A stretch of DNA of 64,000 nt from Actinopolymorpha rutila (GTDB lineage: Bacteria; Actinomycetota; Actinomycetes; Propionibacteriales; Actinopolymorphaceae), in contig NZ_JACBZH010000001.1 in the NCBI RefSeq assembly GCF_013407855.1, forward strand, positions 3,596,001 through 3,660,000, written 5' to 3'. The notes under the pieces are model-generated. The model worked only from the letters and a program-made list of their open reading frames with translations, searched no databases and had not been told where the DNA came from. Shown one piece after another: positions 24,713 to 35,428 of the stretch (positions within the stretch are counted from its first letter, which is position 1; every line of letters starts with the position of its first letter). A program made the position numbers and the translations under genes.

Positions 24713-26422
24713 ATGGCTATTGCGTCCCAGGCCGCCGACCGCACTGCCGACCGCCGTGCCGCCGCACCCCGTAAGCCGCGCCCCAAGCGCGGTGAGGGCC
24801 AGTGGGCGCTCGGCTACCGCGAGCCCCTGAACAAGAACGAGCAGCTGAAGAAGGACGACGACGCGCTGAACGTCCGCGCGAGGATCGAGCAGATCTACGC
24901 CAAGCGCGGCTTCGACTCCATCGACCCCAGCGACCTGCGCGGGCGGTTCCGTTGGTGGGGCCTCTACACCCAGCGCAAGCCCGGGATCGACGGCGGCCGC
25001 ACGGCCACGCTGGAGCCGGAGGAGCTGGACGACGAGTACTTCATGCTCCGGGTGCGCATCGACGGCGGTCAGCTCACCGTCGCCCAGCTGCGGGCCATCG
25101 CCGACGTCTCCTCCACGTACGCCAGGGACAGCGCCGACATCACCGACCGGCAGAACATCCAGCTGCACTGGATCCGGATCGAGGACGTCCCGGCCATCTG
25201 GGAACGCCTGGAGTCGGTCGGTCTGCAGACCCAGGAGGCGTGCGGTGACTGCCCGCGGGTGATCATCGCCAGCCCGGTCGCCGGGATCGCCGCCGACGAG
25301 ATCATCGACCCCACGCCCGCGGTGGAGGAGATCGCCAGCCGCTACATCGGCAGCCCGGAGTTCTCCAACCTGCCGCGCAAGTACAAGACCGCGCTCACCG
25401 GGCATCCCGACCACGACGTGGCGCCGGAGATCAACGACGTCGCGTTCGTCGGCGTGGTGCACCCCGAGCACGGTCCCGGCTTCGACGTGTGGGTCGGCGG
25501 CGGGCTGTCCACCAACCCGATGCTCACCGAGCGGCTGGGCACGTGGGTGCCGCGCGAGGAGGTGGCCGAGGTCTGGTGGGCGGTCACCAGCGTCTTCCGC
25601 GACTACGGCTACCGCCGGCTGCGGCACCGGGCCCGGCTGAAGTTCCTGATGTCCGACTGGGGCCCGGAGAAGTTCCGCCAGGTGATCGAGGACGAGTACC
25701 TCAAGCGGAAGCTGGTCGACGGGCCCGCGCCGGCCATCCCCGCCGTACCCGGCGACCACGTGGGCGTCCACCGGCAGCGCGACGGGAAGTTCTTCCTCGG
25801 CCTGGCCCCCGTCGCCGGCCGGGTCTCGGGCACCCTGCTGGGCAAGTTCGCCGACGTGGTCGAGGCGCACGGCAGTGACCGCGTACGCACCACACCGCAC
25901 CAGAAGCTGCTCGTCCTCGACGTCGAGGAGGCGCAGGTCGAGCCGGCCGTGGCCGCGTTCGCCGACCTCGGCCTGCACGCCCGCCCCTCGGCGTGGCGGC
26001 GCAACACCATGGCCTGCACCGGCATCGAGTACTGCAAGCTCGCCATCGTCGAGACCAAGAAGCGCGCGCACGACCTGATCGACGAACTCGAACGCCGGAT
26101 CCCCGAGCTCGACGTCCCGGTCACCGTCAACCTCAACGGCTGCCCCAACTCCTGCGCCCGCATCCAGGTGGCCGACATCGGCCTGAAGGGGCAGATCGTC
26201 CTGGACAAGGACGGGAATCAGGTCGAGGGCTACCAGGTTCACCTGGGTGGTGGGCTCGGACTGGACGCGGGCTTCGGCCGCAAGCTGCGCGGCCTGAAGG
26301 TCACCTCCGCCGAGCTGCCCGACTACATCGAACGCGTCGTACGGCACTACCTCGACCAGCGCGAGCCACAGGAGCGGTTCGCGCAGTGGGTCACCCGAGC
26401 TCCGCAGGAGGCCTTGGCATGA
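24713..26422 (+). CDS. sir: assimilatory nitrite/sulfite reductase (ferredoxin-type sulfite reductase)
   Basis: 569 residues with two ferredoxin-like half-domains and two siroheme/Fe4S4 domains. The cluster and siroheme ligands are in MACTGIEYCK and NGCPNSCARIQVADIG (Cys-x5-Cys and Cys-x3-Cys). The NIR_SIR siroheme loop TDRQNIQLHW is present. Enzymes of this type (SirA in mycobacteria) reduce sulfite to sulfide with electrons from ferredoxin. Its place before cysH and siroheme genes shows that sulfite, not nitrite, is the substrate. The ATG at 24713 has GAGGA about 9 nt upstream. The stop overlaps the next start. Confidence 0.94.
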   Translation: MAIASQAADRTADRRAAAPRKPRPKRGEGQWALGYREPLNKNEQLKKDDDALNVRARIEQIYAKRGFDSIDPSDLRGRFRWWGLYTQRKPGIDGGRTATLEPEELDDEYFMLRVRIDGGQLTVAQLRAIADVSSTYARDSADITDRQNIQLHWIRIEDVPAIWERLESVGLQTQEACGDCPRVIIASPVAGIAADEIIDPTPAVEEIASRYIGSPEFSNLPRKYKTALTGHPDHDVAPEINDVAFVGVVHPEHGPGFDVWVGGGLSTNPMLTERLGTWVPREEVAEVWWAVTSVFRDYGYRRLRHRARLKFLMSDWGPEKFRQVIEDEYLKRKLVDGPAPAIPAVPGDHVGVHRQRDGKFFLGLAPVAGRVSGTLLGKFADVVEAHGSDRVRTTPHQKLLVLDVEEAQVEPAVAAFADLGLHARPSAWRRNTMACTGIEYCKLAIVETKKRAHDLIDELERRIPELDVPVTVNLNGCPNSCARIQVADIGLKGQIVLDKDGNQVEGYQVHLGGGLGLDAGFGRKLRGLKVTSAELPDYIERVVRHYLDQREPQERFAQWVTRAPQEALA

Positions 26423-26565
26423 CCGAACGCGCGACCCCGTTCTACTGCCCGTACTGCGCCGAGGAGGACCTGCGGCCCGCCGAGGAGCCGCACGGCGCCT
26501 GGGAGTGCCGGGGATGCACCCGGGTCTTCTCGGTGAAGTTCGCCGGAATGGCGGTGCGCTCATGA
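26419..26565 (+). CDS. 48-residue zinc-ribbon-like protein in the sulfur operon
   Basis: Short but clearly real: it overlaps both neighbours by ATGA (sir stop at 26420-26422, cysH start at 26562). Four cysteines, CPYC (10-13) and CRGC (30-33), form a zinc-ribbon or rubredoxin-like knuckle pair; the rest is FSVKFAGMAVRS. The function is unknown. Zinc structure or an iron-sulfur or electron-transfer role beside sulfite reductase are both possible. I recall small proteins at this place in other actinomycetes, so it is likely conserved but uncharacterised. Confidence 0.85.
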   Translation: MTERATPFYCPYCAEEDLRPAEEPHGAWECRGCTRVFSVKFAGMAVRS

Positions 26566-27278
26566 CGCTGGCGACGACGGCTCCCAGGCACTGCCGCGAC
26601 GACCTGGAGACGCTCGCCCGGCAGGCGGGTCGCGACCTCGAGGAGGCCAGTGCCGCGGAGATCGTGCGCTGGGCCGCCGACACCTTCGGCGACCGGTTCG
26701 CGGTCACCTCCTCCATGCAGGACACCGCGCTGTCCCACCTGGTCTCCCAGCAGGTCCCAGGGGTGGACGTGGTGTTCCTGGACACCGGCTACCACTTCCC
26801 GGAGACGCTGGGCACGGCCGACGCCGCGTCGGTCACCATCCCGATCAACCTGGTGACCGTGCGGCCCCGGCAGACCGTCGCCGAACAGGACGCCACCCTC
26901 GGGCCCGATCTGTACCGCCGCAACCCCGAGCTGTGCTGCCAGCTCCGCAAGGTCGCGCCGCTGGAGCGGGCGCTGACCAACTACGACGCCTGGGCCACCG
27001 GGATCCGCCGGGACGAGAGCCCCACCCGGGCGAACACCCCCGTGGTCAGCTGGGACGCCCGGCGCGGCAAGGTCAAGATCGCGCCGCTGGCCCGCTGGAC
27101 CCAGGAGGACGTGGACCGCTACATCGCCGACAACGGCGTCCTCACCAACCCGCTGCTGGACGACGGCTACCCGTCGGTCGGCTGCTGGCCGTGCACCCGC
27201 AAGGTCGCCGAGGGCGAAGACGCGCGTGCGGGCCGGTGGTCCGGCCGGGCGAAGACCGAGTGCGGCATCCACAGATGA
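26562..27278 (+). CDS. cysH: adenylylsulfate (APS) reductase, Fe-S type
   Basis: 238 residues of the PAPS/APS reductase family. The nucleotide site SSMQDTALSHL and the substrate loop TGIRRDESPTR are present. Two cysteine pairs, CC in ELCCQLRK and CxxC in GCWPCTRK, bind a 4Fe-4S cluster, and the catalytic ECGIH is at the C-terminus. The cluster means that it probably reduces APS directly, so no APS kinase is needed. Thioredoxin resolves the thiosulfonate intermediate. It is translationally coupled on both sides (ATGA). Confidence 0.94.
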   Translation: MTLATTAPRHCRDDLETLARQAGRDLEEASAAEIVRWAADTFGDRFAVTSSMQDTALSHLVSQQVPGVDVVFLDTGYHFPETLGTADAASVTIPINLVTVRPRQTVAEQDATLGPDLYRRNPELCCQLRKVAPLERALTNYDAWATGIRRDESPTRANTPVVSWDARRGKVKIAPLARWTQEDVDRYIADNGVLTNPLLDDGYPSVGCWPCTRKVAEGEDARAGRWSGRAKTECGIHR

Positions 27279-28585
27279 GTCCGCGCTACCCCCTGCTGCT
27301 CGACCTCGCCGGCCGGCGTGCCGTCGTGGTCGGCGGTGGGCCGGTAGCCGTGCGGCGGGTGGGCGGGCTGCTGGACGCGGGCGCTGTGGTCACGGTGGTC
27401 GCCCCGGCGTTGTGCGAGGACCTGGCTGTCCTGGTCGAGCCCGGGCGGGTGGACTGGCTGGCCCGGGAGTACTCCCCCGGAGACCTCGACGGTGACCTGG
27501 CCGGCGCCCGGGTCGTCCAGGCCGCCACCGACGACGCCGAGACCAATGCCGCGGTGGCCGCCGAGGCCGAGGCGGCGGGCATCTGGTGCGTACGCGCCGA
27601 CGACGCGGAGCGGTCCGCGGCCTGGACGCCCGCCACCGTTCGGTTCGACGACGTGACGGTGGCGGTGTCCGCCGGCCGCGACCCACGCCGGGCCCGGCGG
27701 CTGAAGGACCGCATCGCGACCTGGCTGCAGTCCGGGGAGCTGCCGCTGCGGCGGGTACGCCGTACTCCGGGTGCCGGCCACGTGGCGCTGGTGGGCGGCG
27801 GGCCCGGCGACCCGGGACTGATCACCGTCCGGGGACGGCGGCTGCTCGCCGACGCCGACGTGGTGGTGGTCGACCGGCTTGCCCCACGCGCACTGCTGGA
27901 CGAGCTCGACGCCGAGGTCGAGGTGGTCGAGGCCGGCAAGGGACCGCGGGCGCACGCGCTCACCCAGCTGGAGATCAACGACCTGCTGGTGGCCCGGGCC
28001 AAGGCCGGCCAGCGGGTCGTCCGGCTCAAGGGCGGCGACCCGTTCGTGTTCGGCCGCGGCGCCGAGGAGGCCCTCGCCTGCGCGCAGGCCGGAGTCACCT
28101 GCGAGGTCGTCCCCGGGGTGACCAGCGCGGTGGCCGTACCCGAGTCGGTCGGCATCCCGGTCACCCACCGCGCGGTGGCCCGGCAGTTCACGGTGGTGTC
28201 CGCCCACTACGCCCGTGCCGGGGAGACGCCCGACTGGGCCGGACTGGCCGCCACCGAGGGCACGCTGGTGTTCCTGATGGGCGTCGGGCAGCTGCCCACC
28301 CTGACCGAGGGGCTTCTCCGTAACGGCCGGCCCGCGACCACCCCCGTCGCCGTGGTCGAACGCGGCACCCTGCCCGACCGGCGCACCACCACCGGCACCC
28401 TGGCCACCATCGCCGAGGTCGCCGCCGCCCGAGGTGTCCGCTCCCCCGCCGTGATCGTGGTCGGGGACGTGGTCGACGTCGCCGCCGAACTCGCCGCGCT
28501 CACCGCCGGCGCGGCCGAGCCGGCCGGGCTTGCGGGCTCCGCCGAGTCCACTGACCGGGATGCCGAGGGGAATGCCGACGGCTGA
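27275..28585 (+). CDS. cysG: siroheme synthase fusion (precorrin-2 dehydrogenase plus uroporphyrinogen-III methyltransferase)
   Basis: 436 residues. The N-terminal part (1-150) is a Met8/CysG-type NAD-dependent precorrin-2 dehydrogenase (LLLDLAGRRAVVVGGGPVAV). The C-terminal part (about 165-415) is SUMT: HVALVGGGPGDPGLITVRG, VRLKGGDPFVFGRGAEE and PVAVVERGTLPDRRT. It makes sirohydrochlorin for the sulfite reductase. The N-domain may lack chelatase activity, since a separate chelatase follows. The ATG overlaps the cysH stop. The tail after 415 is Ala/Glu/Asp-rich and variable. Confidence 0.93.
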   Translation: MSPRYPLLLDLAGRRAVVVGGGPVAVRRVGGLLDAGAVVTVVAPALCEDLAVLVEPGRVDWLAREYSPGDLDGDLAGARVVQAATDDAETNAAVAAEAEAAGIWCVRADDAERSAAWTPATVRFDDVTVAVSAGRDPRRARRLKDRIATWLQSGELPLRRVRRTPGAGHVALVGGGPGDPGLITVRGRRLLADADVVVVDRLAPRALLDELDAEVEVVEAGKGPRAHALTQLEINDLLVARAKAGQRVVRLKGGDPFVFGRGAEEALACAQAGVTCEVVPGVTSAVAVPESVGIPVTHRAVARQFTVVSAHYARAGETPDWAGLAATEGTLVFLMGVGQLPTLTEGLLRNGRPATTPVAVVERGTLPDRRTTTGTLATIAEVAAARGVRSPAVIVVGDVVDVAAELAALTAGAAEPAGLAGSAESTDRDAEGNADG

Positions 28586-29294
28586 GGGACTGCTGCTGGT
28601 CGCGCACGGCAGCCGGGATCCCCGGGCCGCACCGGTCGCGCACGAGGTCGCGGCAGCCGTGGCGCGGCTGCGTCCCGGCGTCGCCACCGGCGCCGCGTTC
28701 CTCGAACTCGCCGCACCCACGCCGCAGGAGGCGGTCGAGGCCCTCGCCGCGCGGGGTGTCACCGACCTGGCCGTCGTGCCGTTCCTGCTCAGCGACGCCT
28801 ACCACGCCCAGGAGGACCTGCCGACGGTCGCCGACCTTGCCCGGTCCCGCGGCTGGGCGGTCCGGCTGAGCCGGGTGCTCGGCCCGGACCCACGGCTGGT
28901 GGAGGCGATGGCGTCCCGGCTGACCGAAGCCCGAGCACCCGAGGACCCGCCGCTGGACGCGGTGGTGCTCGCCGCCGCGGGATCGAGCAACCGGCAGGCG
29001 AACGACACGGTGGCGGAGGTGGCCGCCGACCTGGGCCGCCTGCTCGGCGTACCCGCCCGGTGCGCGTTCGCCTCCGCGGCCGCGCCCACCGTCGAGGACG
29101 CGGTCGGTGACCTGCGGGCGCACGGCGCCGGCCGGGTGGGCGTCGCGACGTACCTGCTGGCGCCGGGCTTCTTCGCCGACCGGATCCGTACCTCCGCGAC
29201 CTCCGCGGGCGCGGAGGCGGTCGCCGAGCCGCTGGGCGCCGACCCCGAGGTGGCGGAGATCGTCGCCGACCGGGCGGGCCTGATCCGGGTCTGA
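28560..29294 (+). CDS. sirohydrochlorin ferrochelatase (CbiX/SirB-like)
   Basis: 244 residues with two CbiX half-domains. LLLVAHGSRDPRA holds the catalytic His, and VPFLLSDAYHAQEDLP the second one; the C-terminal half repeats the fold with AAAGSSNRQAN and YLLAPGFFADRI. It inserts Fe2+ into sirohydrochlorin to give siroheme, completing the cofactor route in this operon. The start overlaps cysG by 26 nt; ATGs at 28560 and 28572 are both possible. A mycobacterial counterpart also lies beside sirA-cysH. Confidence 0.88.
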   Translation: MPRGMPTAEGLLLVAHGSRDPRAAPVAHEVAAAVARLRPGVATGAAFLELAAPTPQEAVEALAARGVTDLAVVPFLLSDAYHAQEDLPTVADLARSRGWAVRLSRVLGPDPRLVEAMASRLTEARAPEDPPLDAVVLAAAGSSNRQANDTVAEVAADLGRLLGVPARCAFASAAAPTVEDAVGDLRAHGAGRVGVATYLLAPGFFADRIRTSATSAGAEAVAEPLGADPEVAEIVADRAGLIRV

Positions 29295-29320
29295 TCTCGG
29301 GTCTGATCTTGGGCCTGATC
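29275..29320. repeat. four imperfect 11-12-bp tandem units (GGGYCTGATC)
   Basis: Units end at 29285, 29296, 29308 and 29320. The run crosses the chelatase stop codon (29292-29294). Confidence 0.75.
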
Positions 29321-29769
29321 CAGGCCTGGCAGCGGGTTTGGACACCGGCCCTGAAGCCGGTCTGAATGGTCGCCCGAATGGCGGAAAAGCCGTTACGGGG
29401 AATTGACTCGGCCGTCCGGGTTCGAGTCGGCTCGCGGGGTATGACGGGTCCAGTGCGCTCCCGTCCACCCGCGTCCGTGGTGGACCGGCCGACCCGCCGA
29501 CGGCCGGGTCTCCGCGGCCCCGGGCGTCCGCGGTCCCCTCCCGGCACCGCCGCCCCGGTGCCCGGCCCGGGTCCGCACGCCATCCCCCGGCTCGCACATC
29601 GCTGACCTGGTTGGGAATCGAGCCCGCCGCAGCCACGGTGACCCGCTGTGACGCCCTTCGGCCGCACGGTCTGACCGAAAATCGCTCACCGCCGCCGGGC
29701 AGGAGGGGGCGCGCCGATCGATTTCGAACCTGGCAGTATTCGCGCAAGAGGACAAGGAAAGGAACGCGA
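29295..29769 (+). other. 475-bp non-coding region before glgX
   Basis: No supported gene. The left end holds the tandem repeat and a CCGGC-GCCGG hairpin (about 29346-29361) that may end the sulfur operon. A TTGACT is present near 29403 without a well-placed -10. The right end has the glgX ribosome site. It is one of the longest gaps of the window and may carry regulatory signals for glycogen breakdown that I cannot read. Confidence 0.5.
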
Positions 29770-31869
<2,100 letters not shown>

Positions 31870-31922
31870 GCCCGCACGCCCCACCTCGTACGGCGAGGTA
31901 CAGCTCAAACGACGCGACACAG

Positions 31923-31957
31923 CGCGACCCGCCCCGGTGCCATCGGGGCGGGTCGCG
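31923..31957 (+). terminator. terminator of glgX
   Basis: Perfect 14-bp stem (31923-31936 with 31944-31957), 7-nt loop, then GGTCGTTTC, 54 nt after the stop codon. Confidence 0.82.
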
Positions 31958-31998
31958 GTCGTTTCGGCAGCCGGGAACATCCGTGCCCACTGCGTCGG

Positions 31999-32026
31999 TT
32001 AGTTTAGTTAGCAGCAAGCAACTATT
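31999..32026 (+). promoter_or_regulatory. AT-rich control element of the MFS-marR pair
   Basis: An AT-rich island with TAGTT (32005-32009) and AACTA (32020-32024) as inverted arms, plus a second TTAGTT at 31999. Size and composition suit a MarR-dimer operator overlapping the promoter, 30 nt before the MFS start. Confidence 0.5.
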
Positions 32027-32054
32027 TCTCTCCGATCCGTGGAGGCCCGCACCC

Positions 32055-33866
32055 GTGTCATTGCCGAGCACCCCGCCGAGCGACGCCCGAGACGTCCAGG
32101 ACGTCCCGGGCGTCACAGAACGAGACGACATGTCCGTTCGCCGGACCTCCGGGAGGCGCGCACGGTACGAACACGACCACCCGCGTTATCCGTGGGTGGC
32201 GTTGTCCAACACCACGCTCGGCGTCCTGATGGCCACGATCAACTCCTCGATCGTGATCATCTCCCTGCCGGCGATCTTCCGCGGTATCCAGCTGGACCCG
32301 CTGGCGCCGGGCAACGTGAGCTACCTGCTGTGGATGATCATGGGCTTCCTGCTGGTCTCCGCGGTCCTGGTGGTCTCCCTCGGCCGGCTCGGCGACATGT
32401 TCGGTCGGGTCCGCATCTACAGCTACGGCTTCGTGGTCTTCTCCGTCGCCTCGATCATGCTCGCCGTCGACCCGTTCGTACACAGTGCGGGCGCGCTCTG
32501 GCTGATCGGCTGGCGCGTGGTCCAGGGAGTGGGCGGGGCGATGCTGTTCGCCAACTCCACCGCGATCCTCACCGACGCGTTCCCGTCCAACCGGCGGGGC
32601 ATGGCGCTCGGCATCAACCAGGTGGCGGCGATCGCGGGATCGTTCCTCGGGCTGATCATCGGCGGGCTGCTGGCCGAGTGGAACTGGCGCGCGGTGTTCT
32701 GGGTGAGCGTGCCGATCGGCATTCTCGGCACCATCTGGTCCTACCGTTCGCTGCACGAGCTCGGCGAACGCCGGCGCGGCTCGATCGACGTCGCCGGCAA
32801 CCTCACCTTCGCCCTCGGGCTCACCGCCCTGCTGGCGGCCATCACGTACGGCATCCAGCCCTACGGCGGGCACACCATGGGCTGGACGAGCCCGTGGGTG
32901 CTGACCGGCCTGCTCGGCGGCCTGGCCCTGCTGGTCGCGTTCTGTGTGATCGAGTCCCGGGTGGCCGACCCGATGTTCCACCTCGGGCTGTTCCGCAACC
33001 GCGCGTTCAGCGCCGGCAACTTCGCCGGCCTGCTCGCCTCGATCGGGCGCGGCGGCATGCAGTTCATGCTGATCATCTGGCTGCAGGGGATCTGGCTTCC
33101 GCTGCACGGGTTCGACTACGCCGCGACCCCGCTGTGGGCGGGGATCTACCTCGTACCCCTCACCATCGGGTTCCTGCTCGCCGGCCCGGTCTCGGGCTAC
33201 CTCTCCGACCGGTACGGCGCTCGGGCCTTCGCCACCGGCGGGCTGCTGGTGGTGGCCGCGACGTTCGTGGGCCTGCTGATGTTGCCGGTGGAGTTTCCGT
33301 ACTGGGCGTTCGCCGCGCTGATCGCGGTGAACGGCATCGGCTCGGGACTCTTCTCCTCCCCCAACACCTCCGCGATCATGAACAGCGTCCCGGCCGGTCA
33401 GCGCGGCGCGGCGTCCGGAATGCGCGGCACGTTCTTCAACTCCGGGACGTCCCTGTCGATCGGGATCTTCTTCTCGTTGATGATCGCCGGCCTGGCCAAC
33501 TCCCTGCCGACCACGCTCACCCGCGGACTGGAGGCGCAGGGCGTCTCGTCCTCGGTCGCCGAGTCGGTCGGCAACCTGCCGCCGGTGGGCAGCCTGTTCG
33601 CGGCGTTCCTCGGCTACAACCCGATCGCCGAGCTGCTCGGGCCCACCGGCGCGCTGGACCACCTGCCCGCCTCGAACGTCGCGACTCTCACCGGCAAGGA
33701 GTTCTTTCCCCGGCTGATCGCCACACCGTTCCACCACGGGCTGGTGATCGTGTTCGCCGCGGCTGCCATCATGACTGTCATCGGCGCCTTCGCCTCGCTG
33801 CTGCGGGGTGAGCGCTACGTTCACGGCGAACGCCAGACGATCGAGGAAGAGGGTGCCGCCGCATGA
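32055..33866 (+). CDS. MFS transporter, DHA2 (14-segment EmrB/QacA-type) family
   Basis: 603 residues. About fourteen membrane segments follow a hydrophilic N-terminus of some 50 residues. DHA2 motif A-like GRLGDMFGRVRIY and motif C-like AAIAGSFLGLIIGGLLAE (antiporter motif) are visible, so proton-driven drug export is likely; the compound cannot be told. The GTG at 32055 has GGAGG 9 nt upstream; an ATG at 32130 is the alternative. The stop overlaps the start of a MarR regulator (ATGA), the usual arrangement of self-controlled efflux. Confidence 0.88.
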   Translation: MSLPSTPPSDARDVQDVPGVTERDDMSVRRTSGRRARYEHDHPRYPWVALSNTTLGVLMATINSSIVIISLPAIFRGIQLDPLAPGNVSYLLWMIMGFLLVSAVLVVSLGRLGDMFGRVRIYSYGFVVFSVASIMLAVDPFVHSAGALWLIGWRVVQGVGGAMLFANSTAILTDAFPSNRRGMALGINQVAAIAGSFLGLIIGGLLAEWNWRAVFWVSVPIGILGTIWSYRSLHELGERRRGSIDVAGNLTFALGLTALLAAITYGIQPYGGHTMGWTSPWVLTGLLGGLALLVAFCVIESRVADPMFHLGLFRNRAFSAGNFAGLLASIGRGGMQFMLIIWLQGIWLPLHGFDYAATPLWAGIYLVPLTIGFLLAGPVSGYLSDRYGARAFATGGLLVVAATFVGLLMLPVEFPYWAFAALIAVNGIGSGLFSSPNTSAIMNSVPAGQRGAASGMRGTFFNSGTSLSIGIFFSLMIAGLANSLPTTLTRGLEAQGVSSSVAESVGNLPPVGSLFAAFLGYNPIAELLGPTGALDHLPASNVATLTGKEFFPRLIATPFHHGLVIVFAAAAIMTVIGAFASLLRGERYVHGERQTIEEEGAAA

Positions 33867-34324
33867 CAGGCCACGCGACGACACGACCCGCCACCATGGA
33901 CCGGGAGGAGGCCACCCGGCTCTACCTCGCCATCGCCCGGCTCTCGCGCTGGATGCGCCGGCAGGGCGCATCCCAACGCGGTGATCTCGGGCACGGCGGA
34001 ATGTCCGCTCTGGCGACGTTGACCCACGCCGGGCCGATGCGGCTCGGCGACCTCGCCAACCGCGAGCAGGTCGCGCCACCCACGCTGTCCCGGGTGGTGG
34101 CCACCCTGGAAAGCGCGGGGTACGCCGTTCGCACGTCCGACCCGGCCGACCGCCGGGCGAGCATCGTGGCCGCCACCGAGGAGGGCCAGCAGATCGCCCG
34201 GGGCCTGCGTTCGCTGCGTACGGACGCCCTGCGCAACCGGGTCGACCGGTTGACGCCCGAGCAGCACAAGGCGCTGGTCGCCGCGCTGCCGGCGCTGGAG
34301 GCGCTGGTGGGCGACGACGCCTGA
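33863..34324 (+). CDS. MarR-family transcriptional regulator
   Basis: 153 residues with the winged helix-turn-helix of MarR: MSALATLTHAGPMRLGDLANREQVAPPTLSRVVATLESAGYAVRTSDPADRRAS contains the recognition helix and the wing with the conserved Asp-x-Arg. MarR proteins bind palindromes as dimers and let go on binding phenolic or drug-like ligands. Being coupled to the MFS gene, it most likely represses the pair through the AT-rich element at 31999-32026. Confidence 0.9.
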   Translation: MTGHATTRPATMDREEATRLYLAIARLSRWMRRQGASQRGDLGHGGMSALATLTHAGPMRLGDLANREQVAPPTLSRVVATLESAGYAVRTSDPADRRASIVAATEEGQQIARGLRSLRTDALRNRVDRLTPEQHKALVAALPALEALVGDDA

Positions 34325-34325
34325 G

Positions 34326-34348
34326 GGCGGGGGACGGACTTCCCCGCC
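34326..34348. terminator. hairpin between convergent marR and ppk2
   Basis: 7-bp GGCGGGG/CCCCGCC stem with a 9-nt loop directly after the marR stop codon. Confidence 0.45.
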
Positions 34349-34391
34349 GGTGGTGGGATCGGTGTCCCGGGGGTACGGCTGAGCCGCGGCG

Positions 34392-35246
34392 TCAGGTGCG
34401 GTTCAGCCGGGTGAGTTCGCCCTGGACGTCGTAGTCCGCGGTCGGCCACTTCGGATCCAGGTCCGACAGCCTCTCCACCAGAAGCTTGGTGATGGCGAGG
34501 TTGCGGTACCACTTGCGGTCGGCTGGCACGACATACCACGGTGCGGCGTCGGTGTTCGTACGTTCCAGCGCCGCCGCGTAGGCGACCTGGTAGTCCTCCC
34601 ACCGGGCGCGCTCGTCGACGTCGCCCGGGTTGTACTTCCAGTACTTCGTCGGGTCCTCCAGCCGAGCGGCCAGCCGCTTCTTCTGCTCCTTCTTCGACAG
34701 GTGCAGGAAACACTTGACGACGGTGACGCCGTTGCCGGAGAGCTCGCGTTCGAACTCGTTGATGACGTCGTAGCGGACCGTCCAGGTTTCCGGCGGAACC
34801 AGCTCGTGCACCCGGGCGACGAGCACGTCCTCGTAGTGGGAACGGTCGAAGATCCCGAGGTATCCGGGTTCGGGGAGCGCCTTGCGGATCCGCCAGAGGA
34901 AGTCGTGCCGAAGCTCCTGCCGGGTGGGTGCCTTGAACGACGTGATCCGCACACCCTGCGGGTCCACCAGTCCGACGGAGTGGCGCAGCGTCCCGCCCTT
35001 GCCGGAGGTGTCCATCCCCTGCAGGACGAGCAGCAGGCTGCGGGTGCCGCCGGTGTGTCCCTCGGCGAACAGCCGCTCCTGCAGGTTCGACACAGTGGGG
35101 GCCAGTTCGGCGAGCGCGCGTTTGCCGGCGCGTTTGCCACCGTCGAACCCCGGCGTGGTGCCGGTGGGCAGTTTCGCCAGATCCACCGGCCCCGGCGGCA
35201 ACGCGAGTACGTCGGCCAGCCGCTCCGCCACGTGGTGCCTGCTCAT
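34392..35246 (-). CDS. polyphosphate kinase 2 family protein
   Basis: 284 residues with a single PPK2 domain: Walker A GMDTSGKGG, Walker B-like IFDRSHYEDVLVARV and the lid KYWKYNPGDVDERARWEDYQ. PPK2 enzymes move phosphate between polyphosphate and nucleoside mono- or diphosphates. The single-domain form with this lid resembles the polyphosphate:AMP/ADP phosphotransferase group (class II/III); class assignment is tentative. The ATG at 35246 has CGGAG 5-6 nt upstream. It stands alone. Confidence 0.88.
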   Translation of the reverse strand: MSRHHVAERLADVLALPPGPVDLAKLPTGTTPGFDGGKRAGKRALAELAPTVSNLQERLFAEGHTGGTRSLLLVLQGMDTSGKGGTLRHSVGLVDPQGVRITSFKAPTRQELRHDFLWRIRKALPEPGYLGIFDRSHYEDVLVARVHELVPPETWTVRYDVINEFERELSGNGVTVVKCFLHLSKKEQKKRLAARLEDPTKYWKYNPGDVDERARWEDYQVAYAAALERTNTDAAPWYVVPADRKWYRNLAITKLLVERLSDLDPKWPTADYDVQGELTRLNRT

Positions 35247-35428
35247 CCGCGCTCCGTTCCGTCCGTACGACGTCCGCCGTCCGCTGCCCAGCAACCTCTG
35301 CTGGGGTAAACCTCTGCCCGGGGCAACGTCTGCCCGGGCAAGTCTGCCCGCATCCGCGCCCACGTGCGAGGGGCGGTGGACCAGCCCCTGGCGTCCGCGG
35401 CGGTACGCACGTCTGGTGGGATCGACCG

